From positions 13,361 through 36,379 of the forward strand of contig SMOI01000311.1 of the NCBI GenBank assembly GCA_008000375.1: a stretch of DNA of 23,019 bases. Direction: 5' to 3'. The stretch is from Poteriospumella lacustris. Lineage: Eukaryota > Sar > Chrysophyceae > Chromulinales > Dinobryaceae. Position numbers and translations under genes: made by a program. The notes under the pieces are model-generated. The model did no database searches, had not been told where the DNA came from, and saw only the letters and a list, made by a program, of their open reading frames with translations. This document shows, piece by piece, positions 1 to 8,786 of the stretch; the stretch's first letter is position 1, and each line of letters starts with the position of its first letter.

Positions 1-132
1 ATGTTTCCGCCCAGAGGGGGCACGAAACGTGGACCTTGATTGAAACGCGTGACTATCTGGTACGCCATGTCTATGGCCATAAGAAGTCGCGTTTTAAGAT
101 CCAAGTTTCCTGCCCCCTCTGGGCGGAAACAT
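1..132. repeat. Foldback (inverted-repeat) element, possibly cut by the window edge
   Basis: Bases 1-22 and 111-132 are perfect reverse complements (22 bp, beginning atgtttccgcccag). The pairing continues inward imperfectly for about 25-30 bp more on each side (around the gaaacgtggaccttg / ccaagtttc parts), leaving a loop near 50-80. The whole would fold into one long hairpin. The left arm starts exactly at the first base of the window, so the repeat may extend further left. The form fits a MITE-like or foldback element, but no target-site duplication can be checked because the left flank is missing. Confidence 0.75.
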
Positions 133-1218
133 TTTTCGTCGACCATGTTTTTGTCTGGCAATAGGGGTCCTAACTGGTCTCCACTCCTCTTGGGACCCGT
201 GGCATGGGACCAACTGGGACCCGTCGCTGAAGCCATTAGGGTGGTGGCAGTGGTGGCTTCAGCGACGACAGCGACGACATGGTCGACGACCACGACGTCA
301 ACAGTGACGTGTTGTCCGACGAGCACTGACCAGTTCCGCTGCTTGTATCGACGAGCGGTGTGTAGTGGTCCTTGTCCGTCGGCGAGACGGTTTGCGTCCT
401 GTTTCCTCGCTGTTCATGTGCTTCGGTTGGTGGGTCCCTTGTGTGTGATAGTGTCGCCACAACGGGCGACGGTTTTGTTTGGTTGTGTGTTCTTTCCGTT
501 ATCGCGGTTTGTCATGTGAGCTGTGCCCAAACCAACGACGACGGTTTTCTATTAGTAATGCTCGGACCCCGTCGGCATTGAGGCCTTCGGACCCTCTCGT
601 CGTGGTGGACGGTGGCCCATGTCCTATAGCCGATGCCCTAAAGCCTAGTTACTAAGTCTCGCAGGGAGGAGCCTGAGAGTGTTGCGGTAGTTCGTCAGTT
701 CTCGAATGTTGGTGAGACAGAGAAGGGGCTTGTACCCCCTCTCCTCTGTCCACCCGGGTGTGGTGGGTGGTGTTTAATCTGCTTCACGTTACCCCTGAGG
801 AGCTTTCCGCTTGTGAGTCCCGCGTTGATTAAATATCAGTGAATAAAATGAACTGGCGTACGGGTGTGTACATCTGAAAACCAGAGTACCTACGCACACA
901 CCAGGTACGGGTGGGTTACAGTCGTGTAGGAAGAGGGAAACGAATGGCAAATAACAACAGTGAAGTGTGTACGCGTGTCATCATCGAACAGTGGCAGGCC
1001 AGACGGTAGGGTAGGTAAGGACGAAAGAAAGAGCAAGACGACTTCAGAGGGGTCGAACAACTCGACCCAGACACTGAGCGGTTTCAGATTGCAGCGCGGG
1101 GTGGCAGGAGAGGAGCAAGCTCCAGCTCCAACGCGGCGGAAGAAGAAGCAGCAGAAGCAGCAGAAACAGAAGCAGCAGAAGACACGGCCACGCCACTGAG
1201 ACGGACTGTCTCCGGGCC
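133..1218. other. Spacer without a recognisable gene
   Basis: Short open frames here have no domain, no good start and low-complexity composition, so I call no gene. It holds a 13-bp perfect hairpin (222-234 with 255-267), a G/C-rich imperfect hairpin near 715-752 (gacagag...ctctgtc) and an imperfect one near 858-912 (cgtacgggtgtg...cacaccaggtacg). There is also a purine-rich CAG/AAG-like run at about 1138-1180. The stretch 133-850 could be a decayed repeat, but nothing shows which kind. Confidence 0.4.
222..267. repeat. Perfect 13-bp hairpin
   Basis: cgtcgctgaagcc (222-234) pairs perfectly with ggcttcagcgacg (255-267) around a 20-base G-rich loop. It sits in non-coding DNA next to a short direct repeat of the form gggacccgt (about 191-224). 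No run of T follows that would make it a terminator. Its function is unknown. Confidence 0.6.
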
Positions 1219-3090
1219 TCAGATGTCCTGGGTGGTGCCGGCGCAGCAGTTGGGCGCCCCCTCACCGCGCGTCGCCTTCGCCGCACCGCTGGCGCGTGAA
1301 CCACGCACGGGATTGGCGGTGCCCCACACGGCGTCGTCGTCGCAACAGGCGTCGCCCCACTTGGCCCGTTCCGGTTCGCCCGACAAGAGGTGGAAGGCGA
1401 CGAAGCCCGCGGTCAGGCCCAGACAGATCATTGCGAAGAGCTCCGACGAGTACGTCATGGCCACGAGCATCACGAAATACCCCACCGTCTTGTCGACCCC
1501 GAACAGAACCGTCAACGCCAGCGCCCGCACATGCGACTCTGGCAGACGGAGACAGGCCGTGCGCAGCAAGGGCACCGCCTGCGTCAACGCCGCCAACAGA
1601 AAGACACCGACACAGGCGAAGCCGAACTTCACTCGCGAGTCCAACGTCCACGACTCGAAGAGCAAGTTGACGCAGTCGACGACGTCGTCGTCGTTGCCGG
1701 CGGGCGGCTTCATCGCCGTGAAGCCCTGCATGAACATCGTCGTGCCCTTGCCCACGCAGAAGTCCGAGGAGGACGTCTGCACGGCGGAGGTGTTCGTGAT
1801 GCAGGTCGGGCGGCAGTAGATGCCGTTGTACGTGTCGTCGTCGCCGCCCATGCACATGCTGTTGCCCGACACGACGCTCTGCGTCTGGTAGTCGTAGCAG
1901 GCCGCGTACTGGTCGGAGGCGCAGTCCAGCGTGGACGCGTCCATGCACTGCGCCCAGCACCACACCTGGTCGGCGGTGCAGCCGTCCGCCACGACCGACA
2001 CGCGGCCGCTGCTCGCACCGCCACACGCCGACGGCAGCAGCGCCCACAGGGCGCCTTCGCTCTCCGTGGCGGCCGCGCCCGTGTGTTGAGACAACGGGCG
2101 CGAAGAGGCGGCTTGAGCGTCACGAAAGCGCGCAAAGGGGATTAGCTCCTCTCCGACGCGCGCATCGGCGGGCGGCAAAATCATTTTGCCGTACCACGCG
2201 CGCGTCGCGGCGCCCGTCGCAGCGGCGGAGTCAAAGCCCGCGATCAACGCGTGCGGCACTGCCCGCAGAGCACTGCCCAGAACGGGGCGCAACCAGCTCG
2301 CGCCTCCCTCGCCAACCAGCACGATCAACGCGTCGTCGTCGGAGTCCACTTTGACCTGGTCGGTGCGGCCCGGCAGCTGCATGTACAGGCCGGCGGACGA
2401 CAGCGGCGCCCGCGAGTACAGCCCCGTCGTCATGCCGATGAAGAGGCCCGCGTCCACGTGCATGCCGAGGGTCGCGGGAGACGACTCCGCGTCCTTCTGA
2501 GGCGACGACACCGCCCCCGCCGCCGTTGTCGCCGCCGCCGGGGCGGCAGTGGGTGCGACGTACGCGTGGAGATGTTCCAAGTGCGCGCCGTGCTCCATCA
2601 GAGACGAGAACGTGGGATACGACTCGTCAAGCAACGGGCCGGCAGCGGTGCGGCTGGCCGCGTAGCTGTCGAGGGCGAAAAACAGTTGACGCATGCCGGC
2701 ATCGACGAGGTTGCGCAGACGCGCCGCACCGTCGCCGCAGAGACTGGACATCGGTGCGATGCCCTTGTTGCCGCTGGTGGAGGCGCCACAGGAGAGACGA
2801 CGGGCGCCATCGGGAAGCTGAACCTCCGGCGCTTCCTCCTCCGACTCTAAGCACTCGGCCAGGTCCTCCAAAGCGCGTTTCCGCGCGAGACCGAAGCGCG
2901 GGATGCCAGTGATTTGGAGGGCACCGACGTCTGTCAGTTGCCGAGCAACATCTGCAACCACGGTAGGCTCCAGAGTGAGAAGATCAGCGTACCGCACCTC
3001 TGGGAGGCGATACGATTCAGCGACCACCGCTGCCACGTGTGCAAATGCAAGGACGGCTACGAATGCCAATACTCTGAGAACTCTCACCAT
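1219..3090 (-). CDS. Secreted-domain/Ctr copper transporter fusion: 2OG-Fe(II) oxygenase-like ectodomain + Cys-rich region + Ctr channel
   Basis: Single exon, 623 aa from the ATG at 3090; further upstream the frame has only a TTG. Residues 1-24 look like a signal peptide (hydrophobic, ending VVA|E). Residues about 28-320 resemble the DIOX_N plus 2OG-Fe(II) oxygenase fold: ALQITGIP (57-64) matches the usual GxFxVxxH/G-type N-terminal strand. H211-x-D213 (MHVDAG), H280 (RAVPHAL) and R297 sit where the iron triad and 2OG-binding Arg would be. Residues 356-445 hold ten cysteines. The C-terminus is a Ctr copper channel: MFM at 452-454, a SWTLDSRVKF TM1 entry (about 480-489), then M541-x3-M545-x12-G558-x3-G562, the diagnostic MxxxM-x12-GxxxG of TM2/TM3. 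Ctr proteins import Cu(I) as trimers at the plasma membrane or a vacuole. They are usually 150-400 aa, so the ectodomain is exceptionally large. It may bind metal or act as an enzyme; which is unknown. Stop TGA. Confidence 0.9.
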   Translation of the reverse strand: MVRVLRVLAFVAVLAFAHVAAVVAESYRLPEVRYADLLTLEPTVVADVARQLTDVGALQITGIPRFGLARKRALEDLAECLESEEEAPEVQLPDGARRLSCGASTSGNKGIAPMSSLCGDGAARLRNLVDAGMRQLFFALDSYAASRTAAGPLLDESYPTFSSLMEHGAHLEHLHAYVAPTAAPAAATTAAGAVSSPQKDAESSPATLGMHVDAGLFIGMTTGLYSRAPLSSAGLYMQLPGRTDQVKVDSDDDALIVLVGEGGASWLRPVLGSALRAVPHALIAGFDSAAATGAATRAWYGKMILPPADARVGEELIPFARFRDAQAASSRPLSQHTGAAATESEGALWALLPSACGGASSGRVSVVADGCTADQVWCWAQCMDASTLDCASDQYAACYDYQTQSVVSGNSMCMGGDDDTYNGIYCRPTCITNTSAVQTSSSDFCVGKGTTMFMQGFTAMKPPAGNDDDVVDCVNLLFESWTLDSRVKFGFACVGVFLLAALTQAVPLLRTACLRLPESHVRALALTVLFGVDKTVGYFVMLVAMTYSSELFAMICLGLTAGFVAFHLLSGEPERAKWGDACCDDDAVWGTANPVRGSRASGAAKATRGEGAPNCCAGTTQDI

Positions 3091-3698
3091 TGCTGCGTGA
3101 TGAAACCAAAACCAAAGAAACAACCTTTCGTTTGTGTTGTGGTCGCTCCTATTGCAACTACAACAACAACATACCTGTTTCTCTCTGCCGCTTCTCTCTG
3201 CCGCTTCCTCTCTGCTTCATGGCGAGGAAGAAGCGTCCTTCCCCGCGGCCTTTCGTCCTTGCTTCGCGAACGGAAGCCGTCACTTTTACGGTACATAATC
3301 CTTCATAGTTCAGGGGTAGTAAAGGGATCGGAAGTGGTGATTGTGCGTACGTTGTTCGGAAGTCTTGATTCCTCACAAATGCAAAGGCAACTTTGGACTC
3401 TTCGCCGTCTCCTTTTTTCTGTATGTACATGATTCATGACCAGCATAGTAGATCATATGTCATAATCATGTACCATGTTTTGTACACAATGGATCTAGGT
3501 AACTTTGTCGAGGGCTGGGTTGCTTTGGGGAAAAGGAGGAAGGCGGCGATGAATGGTGCGGCAGGCGACGTGGGGGCGCCTGGGATCGTCCTTTTCACGT
3601 TCGGACCGTCCTCGAAAGGGGCAAAGTCAGTGAATGACCGGGCCAATCCACACAAATTAATTATACGGAAGCTTTCCGAGGTACATTTGAAAAAGAAA
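3091..3698. other. Divergent intergenic region (Ctr fusion / PRMT)
   Basis: About 610 bp separates the ATG of the minus-strand Ctr fusion from the chosen ATG of the plus-strand PRMT, so both promoters must lie here. The 3220-3310 part is pyrimidine-rich. A CCAATCC stretch near 3645 lies about 55 bp upstream of the PRMT ATG. The PRMT frame stays open back to 3393, but the extra residues have no homology-like character. Confidence 0.5.
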
Positions 3699-4829
3699 AT
3701 GAGTGAATTTGCTGCGAATGCGATCGAGATGGATACATCGCCCATCATGCAAGGTGGTGAAGCTGCCAAGGCGGCGGATTTCGCCAACTATTTCTGCAGC
3801 TATGCGTACTTGTACCATCAAAAGCAGATGTTGATGGATCATGTGAGAATGAAGGCCTACCACGCTGCCATTGTTGGCAACCGCTCGTTGTTCGAGGGCA
3901 AAGTGGTGTTGGATGTGGGAACTGGTAGCGGTGTGTTGGCCATCTGGGCTGCTCAAGCTGGTGCCAGCAAGGTCTTCGCTGTGGAGTATACCGATATGGC
4001 CAACCATGCCCGTAGATTGGTCGAGGCCAATGGTCTTTCGCACATTGTGGAGGTCATTCAGTCGTCCGTGGAGGATTTGCAGTTGCCCTGCCAGGTGGAC
4101 ATCATCGTGTCCGAGTGGATGGGCTACATCTTGTTGAGAGAGTCCATGTTGGACTCTGTCATCCGCGCTAGAAACCGCTGGATGAAGCCTGGTGGATCCA
4201 TGTTCCCTTCCCATGCCACCATGTTGTTCTCCGCCATTTCGTTCGAGGAGGACCGAGAAGTCAAGGTCAACGAATACATCTCGTCGATGCGCGACTGGGA
4301 AGGTTTCGCAGAGCAAATGTCGTCCATGTACAACGTCAAGATGGATGCGTTGACGCCTAACTTCAAGAAGGAACAGGAGGATTACTACGTGTACAGTGGC
4401 TTGTGGACGGAACTGAAGCCTGAACACGTCGTGGGTCAGCCCGTGGTGATGAAGCGTTTGGATTTGAACACTTGCACCTTGAAGGATTCCGAAGGTGTGG
4501 ATCCTATCAACTTCCGCTTGGACGTTCCGTTCGATTCGACGGTATCTGGCTTTGCCGGCTGGTTCACGGTGGATTTCAACGGCTCTCGCGAAATGCCCGT
4601 GTCGCAACGAGTGGTGTTGTCGACGGGTCCGGAGGCGGGTTACACTCACTGGGGTCAACAGGTGTTCTATTTGAAGCATTCGATTGACTGCCCCGCGGGA
4701 CATACCTTCGAAGGCCAAGTGAGCATGACCCGTCAAGATAAGAACAAGCGCTTGTACAACTTGAACTTGCAGTTCCGCATTCCGCAAGAGGAAGGCAGCG
4801 AGCAGAAGTTGGTGTACGAGATCCCGTAA
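3699..4829 (+). CDS. Type I protein arginine N-methyltransferase, plant PRMT10-like
   Basis: Single exon, 376 aa. It transfers methyl groups from S-adenosylmethionine to arginines of nuclear or cytoplasmic proteins (asymmetric dimethylarginine expected for type I). In order: YFCSYAYLYHQ (31-41), the N-terminal YFxxY helix that closes over SAM; motif I VLDVGTGSG (70-78); the acidic residue of post-I, AVEYT (94-98); the double-E loop with E139 in SEWMGY and E148 in LLRESM; the THW loop at 316-318; and a C-terminal beta-barrel. The DFANYFC...LYHQKxML opening and the wording around motif I are closest, in my memory, to land-plant PRMT10 (about 380 aa) rather than PRMT1. Start: the frame is open upstream to a TTG at 3393, but the ATG at 3699 has A at -3 and gives the family length. 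An ATG-initiated longer form cannot be excluded. Stop TAA. Confidence 0.92.
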   Translation: MSEFAANAIEMDTSPIMQGGEAAKAADFANYFCSYAYLYHQKQMLMDHVRMKAYHAAIVGNRSLFEGKVVLDVGTGSGVLAIWAAQAGASKVFAVEYTDMANHARRLVEANGLSHIVEVIQSSVEDLQLPCQVDIIVSEWMGYILLRESMLDSVIRARNRWMKPGGSMFPSHATMLFSAISFEEDREVKVNEYISSMRDWEGFAEQMSSMYNVKMDALTPNFKKEQEDYYVYSGLWTELKPEHVVGQPVVMKRLDLNTCTLKDSEGVDPINFRLDVPFDSTVSGFAGWFTVDFNGSREMPVSQRVVLSTGPEAGYTHWGQQVFYLKHSIDCPAGHTFEGQVSMTRQDKNKRLYNLNLQFRIPQEEGSEQKLVYEIP

Positions 4830-5339
4830 ACGCAGAACAACCTCGCGGCGGTCGTCTTCGTTCACACAAACACACCACCTATCACCAGAGACGAACGCCC
4901 CTTTTTTCTTCCCCCCTATATTGTGCACATATTAACTGTTCTCTCGGTAGTGGACCAACGAGTCGGGTCCACGACACATCCTGTTGCTGTAGAACGCAGA
5001 ATGTTTTTGCAGCCAAAATGATGCATCGTGTAAATCAATGCGATTTTATTTTATGCATGTACTATATGGTTTGTTCCCTGTTGCAGAGGCTCCGCTACCA
5101 CGAACAACAAACGGCGACGAGGAAGGTGGCGGGGAGGAAGCGTCCAGCGTTTTGCGAGGGGTGGATGTTCAATTCAAATATACATAGAGGTTTGCCCTTT
5201 CTCTTCGCGGTGAATGTGGTACTGTTCGTAGCATTCACAATACGACTGTGGAGATAGATACAAGACGATGCGGGGGGTGGGAGCTGCACCGTTGACGATC
5301 GAGAACAACGAACGAGTCGTGCGATGCGTCGACGCCTAA
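4830..5339. other. Convergent 3-prime intergenic region
   Basis: About 510 bp lies between the stop codons of the PRMT (+) and the CX9C gene (-). It is AT-richer than the flanking genes and contains the likely 3-prime UTRs of both. An attaactgtt/tattttatttt-rich part (4925-5060) may carry cleavage signals. The one 79-codon open frame here has no protein-like character. Confidence 0.45.
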
Positions 5340-5641
5340 TTACATGGACGTTTGACGCCGACGCTCCTCAATTTTCCGCTTGTGCTCTTTGCTTCTGCAG
5401 TCTCGATAGTTTTCGAACGCCTCTGTGGATCCATTCATCAAAGGAATGCATGTGCATTAGCTGGCAACAGCAGCGAGTGAGGAGAACGATGCAAACTACC
5501 TTGGCACTTGTCTTTATTGCCGACGTTCTTCTCCAAGCATTTATACGACAAATTGGCCAATTCTTGGCATTCCGTGTGGAATTGGGTCGCCATACGCGGT
5601 GCTGGAGCTTTCTCTTGAGGAGTGGAGGTGTTGCTGTCCAT
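5340..5641 (-). CDS. Twin-CX9C mitochondrial protein, COX23/CHCHD7-like (two exons)
   Basis: Exon 1 is 5500-5641 and exon 2 is 5340-5422. The 77-bp intron (5423-5499) begins gtagtt and ends ccacag on the minus strand; it splits a Glu codon (g|ag) and restores one frame of 74 aa. The spliced protein has a CHCH fold: C-x9-C in ECQELANLSYKC and, across the splice junction, C-x9-C in CQEAFENYRDC, joined by CLEKNVGNKDKC. A strongly basic helix follows (KEHKRKIEERRRQ). Twin-CX9C proteins are imported into the mitochondrial intermembrane space by Mia40/Erv1 and oxidised there; the KDKC...F..YR.C spacing is that of COX23/CHCHD7, linked to cytochrome c oxidase assembly. The frame is open upstream to a TTG, but the first ATG is at 5641 with A at -3; a second ATG (5593) would still keep both motifs. 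It is head-to-head with SDHA. The splice proof is strong; the exact family member is less certain. Confidence 0.85.
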
Positions 5642-6341
5642 AGTTGCTTGGGAAGTCGAGTGTGCTGTCAATTCGAAGGAAGAAATAAATCACGTTCGAG
5701 TTGGTTGCTCTCCCGTTGCCGTTGGTTACTGAACAGCCGTTGTGTCCTAATTATCCAGCCACTCGCCATCGCCAAAGCCATTGTTCGAATCCCAATCTCT
5801 CTCTCTCTCTTCTTCGTTCGTCTTCGTCTTCGACGTTCGACCGTCGGCGGTCATCGTCATCATGCCCCAGCTGCCTTCAACCTGCCACCTCAGCACACCC
5901 GAACTCAAAAACAGAAACGGGTGACACCCTCCTCCGGCCTGCCGACCCAGATTCCCCCAAATCCGAAACACAAGAGAGCACTCTCTCACGGTCGGTGGCT
6001 GTTGACAGGGAGGCGTCCTCGTCCGTCGGTGACGCGGTCGTCAGAGAGGACAACGGAGTTGTGGCCGAGCGGCCGCAGCAGAACGACGAAGAAGACCGCA
6101 TCGCTGGTCGGTTCTTTCTCGTTTGATGATGCAATCGTGAGTTGGTTTGGACACGTTGTGTGTGCGTGGACAACAAGGAGGGCAGGACACAGTGAATTTC
6201 TCGCTTCTCTGTACCGAATAAAGTATAGTTTATCAGGTAGGTGAATGGCACGCGGAGGATGTGCAATCTGTGAGTGGGAAGGGGCAAGGCAAAGGTGACT
6301 GACGGATATGCATTTGTTGGTGTGTCACTTTCCATATAGAA
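5642..6341. promoter_or_regulatory. Shared divergent promoter region (CX9C gene / SDHA)
   Basis: About 700 bp lies between two divergent genes for mitochondrial proteins. It contains a pyrimidine-rich tract (5790-5830) and no domain-bearing ORF. Near SDHA there is a plausible 5-prime-UTR intron, 6237-6339: a consensus donor (atcag|gtaggt) and an acceptor ccatatag just two bases before the SDHA ATG. The motif tcactttcc at 6325-6333 fits the YCAYTYY-type initiator seen in oomycetes, but it would lie inside that intron, so both cannot be right for one transcript. The individual sites are inference. Confidence 0.4.
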
Positions 6342-8325
6342 ATGTTGCGATTGAACAGAACGTTGGCTTCTCTGTCGAAGAAGGCCTCTGCTCGTACTCT
6401 TGTCACCGGCAAGTCGGTCGATGGCAAGCAGGCTGCAGCGCTTTCCTCCAAGTACACCATTAGTAAGTCGTCCCTATCCTATTTATCGTGTGCCGTATAT
6501 CACGGGGCTAATTCGTTTGCACTTCCTTTGTCTGTGTTGCTGTGCAGTTGATCACGAGTACGATGCAGTGGTCGTGGGTGCTGGTGGTGCCGGTCTTCGC
6601 GCGGCGATGGGTTGCGCGGAACAGGGTTTCAAGACGGCCTGTGTGACCAAGTTGTTCCCTACGCGATCGCACACGGTGGCCGCCCAGGGTGGTATCAATG
6701 CGGCGTTGGGCAACATGACGGAAGACGATTGGCGTTGGCACATGTACGACACGGTGAAGGGTTCGGACTGGCTCGGTGACCAGGACGCGATCCACTACAT
6801 GTGTCGCGAGGCGCCCCGTGCGGTGTTGGAGTTGGAATCGTATGGCATGCCTTTCTCTCGTACGGAACAGGGAAAGATTTACCAACGTGCGTTCGGTGGT
6901 CAATCGTTGAAGTTCGGCAAGGGCGGCCAGGCGTTCCGCTGTGCGGCGGCGGCCGATCGCACGGGCCACGCGATGTTGCACACCCTCTACGGTCGCTCGC
7001 TGGCCTTTGACACGACGTATTTCGTGGAATACTTCGCGTTGGACCTGTTGATGCAAGACGGCCGTTGCGTCGGCGTGATCTGCTTGAACATGGAAGACGG
7101 CACCATCCACCGCATCAAGGCGAACAACACCGTCCTCGCCACCGGCGGCTACGGCCGTGCGTACTTCTCGTGTACCTCGGCGCACACCTGCACGGGTGAT
7201 GGCAATGCCATGGCCATTCGTGCGGGCATCCCCTTGCAAGACCCCGAGTTCGTGCAGTTCCACCCGACGGGTATCTACGGCGCGGGCTGCTTGATCACCG
7301 AGGGCTGCCGCGGCGAAGGCGGCATCCTGCGCAACTCCGCCGGTGAGCGTTTCATGGAGCGTTATGCGCCCTCGGCGAAGGATTTGGCGTCGCGTGACGT
7401 CGTGTCCCGCGCGATGACGATGGAGATCCGCGAGGGCCGCGGCGTGGGCAAGCACAAGGACCACATCTACCTCCACCTCGACCATTTGCCCGCCGAGCTG
7501 TTGCACGAGCGTTTGCCCGGTATCTCCGAGACGGCGGCGATCTTTGCCGGTGTCGATGTGACGAAGGAGCCCATCCCGGTGCTGCCCACGGTGCACTACA
7601 ACATGGGCGGCATCCCCACGAACTACCTCGCCGAGGTGGTCAAGCCCACCGAGCAGGACCCCAACGCCATCGTGCCGGGTCTCTTCGCGGCCGGTGAAGC
7701 CGCCTGTGCCTCGGTCCACGGTGCCAATCGTCTCGGTGCCAACTCGTTGTTGGATATCGTCGTCTTCGGACGTGCGGCCGCGTTGCGTATCGGTCAAATC
7801 TCGAAGCCCGGCGACAAGGTGCCCGAGCTCAAGGCGGAGACCGGTCTCGACTCGTTGGCCGTCCTCGACCACTTGCGTTACTCGCAGAAGGGTGAATTGC
7901 CCACGGCGGATATTCGTTTGCGTATGCAAAAGGTGATGCAAGACAACGCCGCCGTGTACCGAACACAAGAGACGCTCGCGGAGGGCAAGAAACTGATCGA
8001 CGAGACCGTCGCGATGTTCCCGAAGGTCAAGGTCACCGACTCGTCGTTGATCTGGAACACCGACCTCGTCGAGACGTTGGAGCTGCGCAACCTGTTGGCG
8101 AATGCGTCGACGACGATGCATGCTGCCGAGGCGCGCAAGGAATCGCGTGGTGCCCACGCCCGGGAGGACTTCCAAGAGCGTGACGACACGCACTGGATGA
8201 AGCACACGCTGGCCTACTTCGACACCGACAAGGGCGAGACCACCATCAAGTACCGCCCCGTCAACCAGTTCACGTTGGATGAGAAGGAATGTGCCACCGT
8301 GGCGCCTGCCAAGCGTGTCTATTAA
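6342..8325 (+). CDS. SDHA: Succinate dehydrogenase flavoprotein subunit, mitochondrial (two exons)
   Basis: Exon 1 is 6342-6462 and exon 2 is 6548-8325. The 85-bp intron (gtaagt...gtgcag) splits an Ile codon (a|tt), giving 632 aa. SDHA oxidises succinate to fumarate and passes electrons through covalently bound FAD to SDHB, in complex II of the inner mitochondrial membrane and the TCA cycle. Seen: an N-terminal Arg/Ser/Lys-rich leader without acidic residues in the first 20 or so (matrix targeting); Rossmann [10 protein letters not shown] (48-57); H82 in [10 protein letters not shown], the histidine that carries FAD; the HPTGIYGAG and TEGCRGEGG substrate/FAD stretches; [32 protein letters not shown]. 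The C-terminus is the conserved capping domain ending AKRVY. All key residues are present and the length is normal. Exon 1 is essentially the presequence, so the intron separates targeting from catalysis. Codon choice is GC-rich and even. Stop TAA. Confidence 0.97.
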
Positions 8326-8786
8326 ACGACGCGTGCGTCGTGCACGTGACGAAACGCGCCACGCGACCGACCCGCCACCGGTGACCGCCACCGCCGCCAC
8401 CACCGTCACCGTCGCCTGTTGGAGTCGGTAGCTGTGTGTCGCGTTGGCTGTTGACGGAGGGTTCGGTGGAGTGGCGTGGCGTGGCGTTGTCTCTTCTGTG
8501 TCTGTTTTCTTTGCCTGTGGGAGGAGGCGCGGTCGGTGGTGGCAGCAGTGGCGTGTCGCTGCCCGCCCCGCCCCACCGCCGCCTGTCCGATCCACTTCCC
8601 CTGCACAGGCCCATCCTCCTCGAATCGCTCTAAACACTATTAATAGCTATATCCACCCTATGCAACCCCCTCTCTGTCTGTCTGTGTCTCTGTCTCTGCT
8701 GTGGCTGACATGTATAGGCATAGTTACGGCGCGCCGCGGTTGGTTACACGTCCCCGTCGGTGGTGGTAGCGGCGGGTGCGGTGCGC
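8326..8786. other. Convergent 3-prime intergenic region
   Basis: About 460 bp lies between the stops of SDHA (+) and the next gene (-). It holds low-complexity CACCG/CCGCCA runs (8375-8415), a gtggcgtggcgtggc run (8470-8487) and a CTGT-rich microsatellite (8670-8702). No ORF here has protein-like character, so I read it as the two 3-prime UTRs. Confidence 0.45.

Noticed and set aside
3393-3698. N-terminal extension of the PRMT
   Set aside because: It starts at TTG and reads through non-coding-like sequence. The ATG at 3699 gives the family length and starts just before the conserved DFANYFC part.
3657-4928. A 423-codon minus-strand open frame
   Set aside because: Antisense shadow of the PRMT gene; His/Arg-rich composition without any motif.
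5775-5810. A tRNA T-arm (ttcgaatccc)
   Set aside because: The bases on both sides do not pair and no acceptor or anticodon arm can be placed.
5324-6244. A 306-codon plus-strand open frame
   Set aside because: It overlaps the CX9C gene on the other strand and its translation has no ordered composition. The CX9C gene has cysteine motifs and a frame-restoring intron.
6508-8637. A 709-codon open frame on the minus strand
   Set aside because: It is antisense to SDHA and is open only because of the GC-rich third positions of SDHA codons. The translation is Arg/His/Val-rich with no domain.
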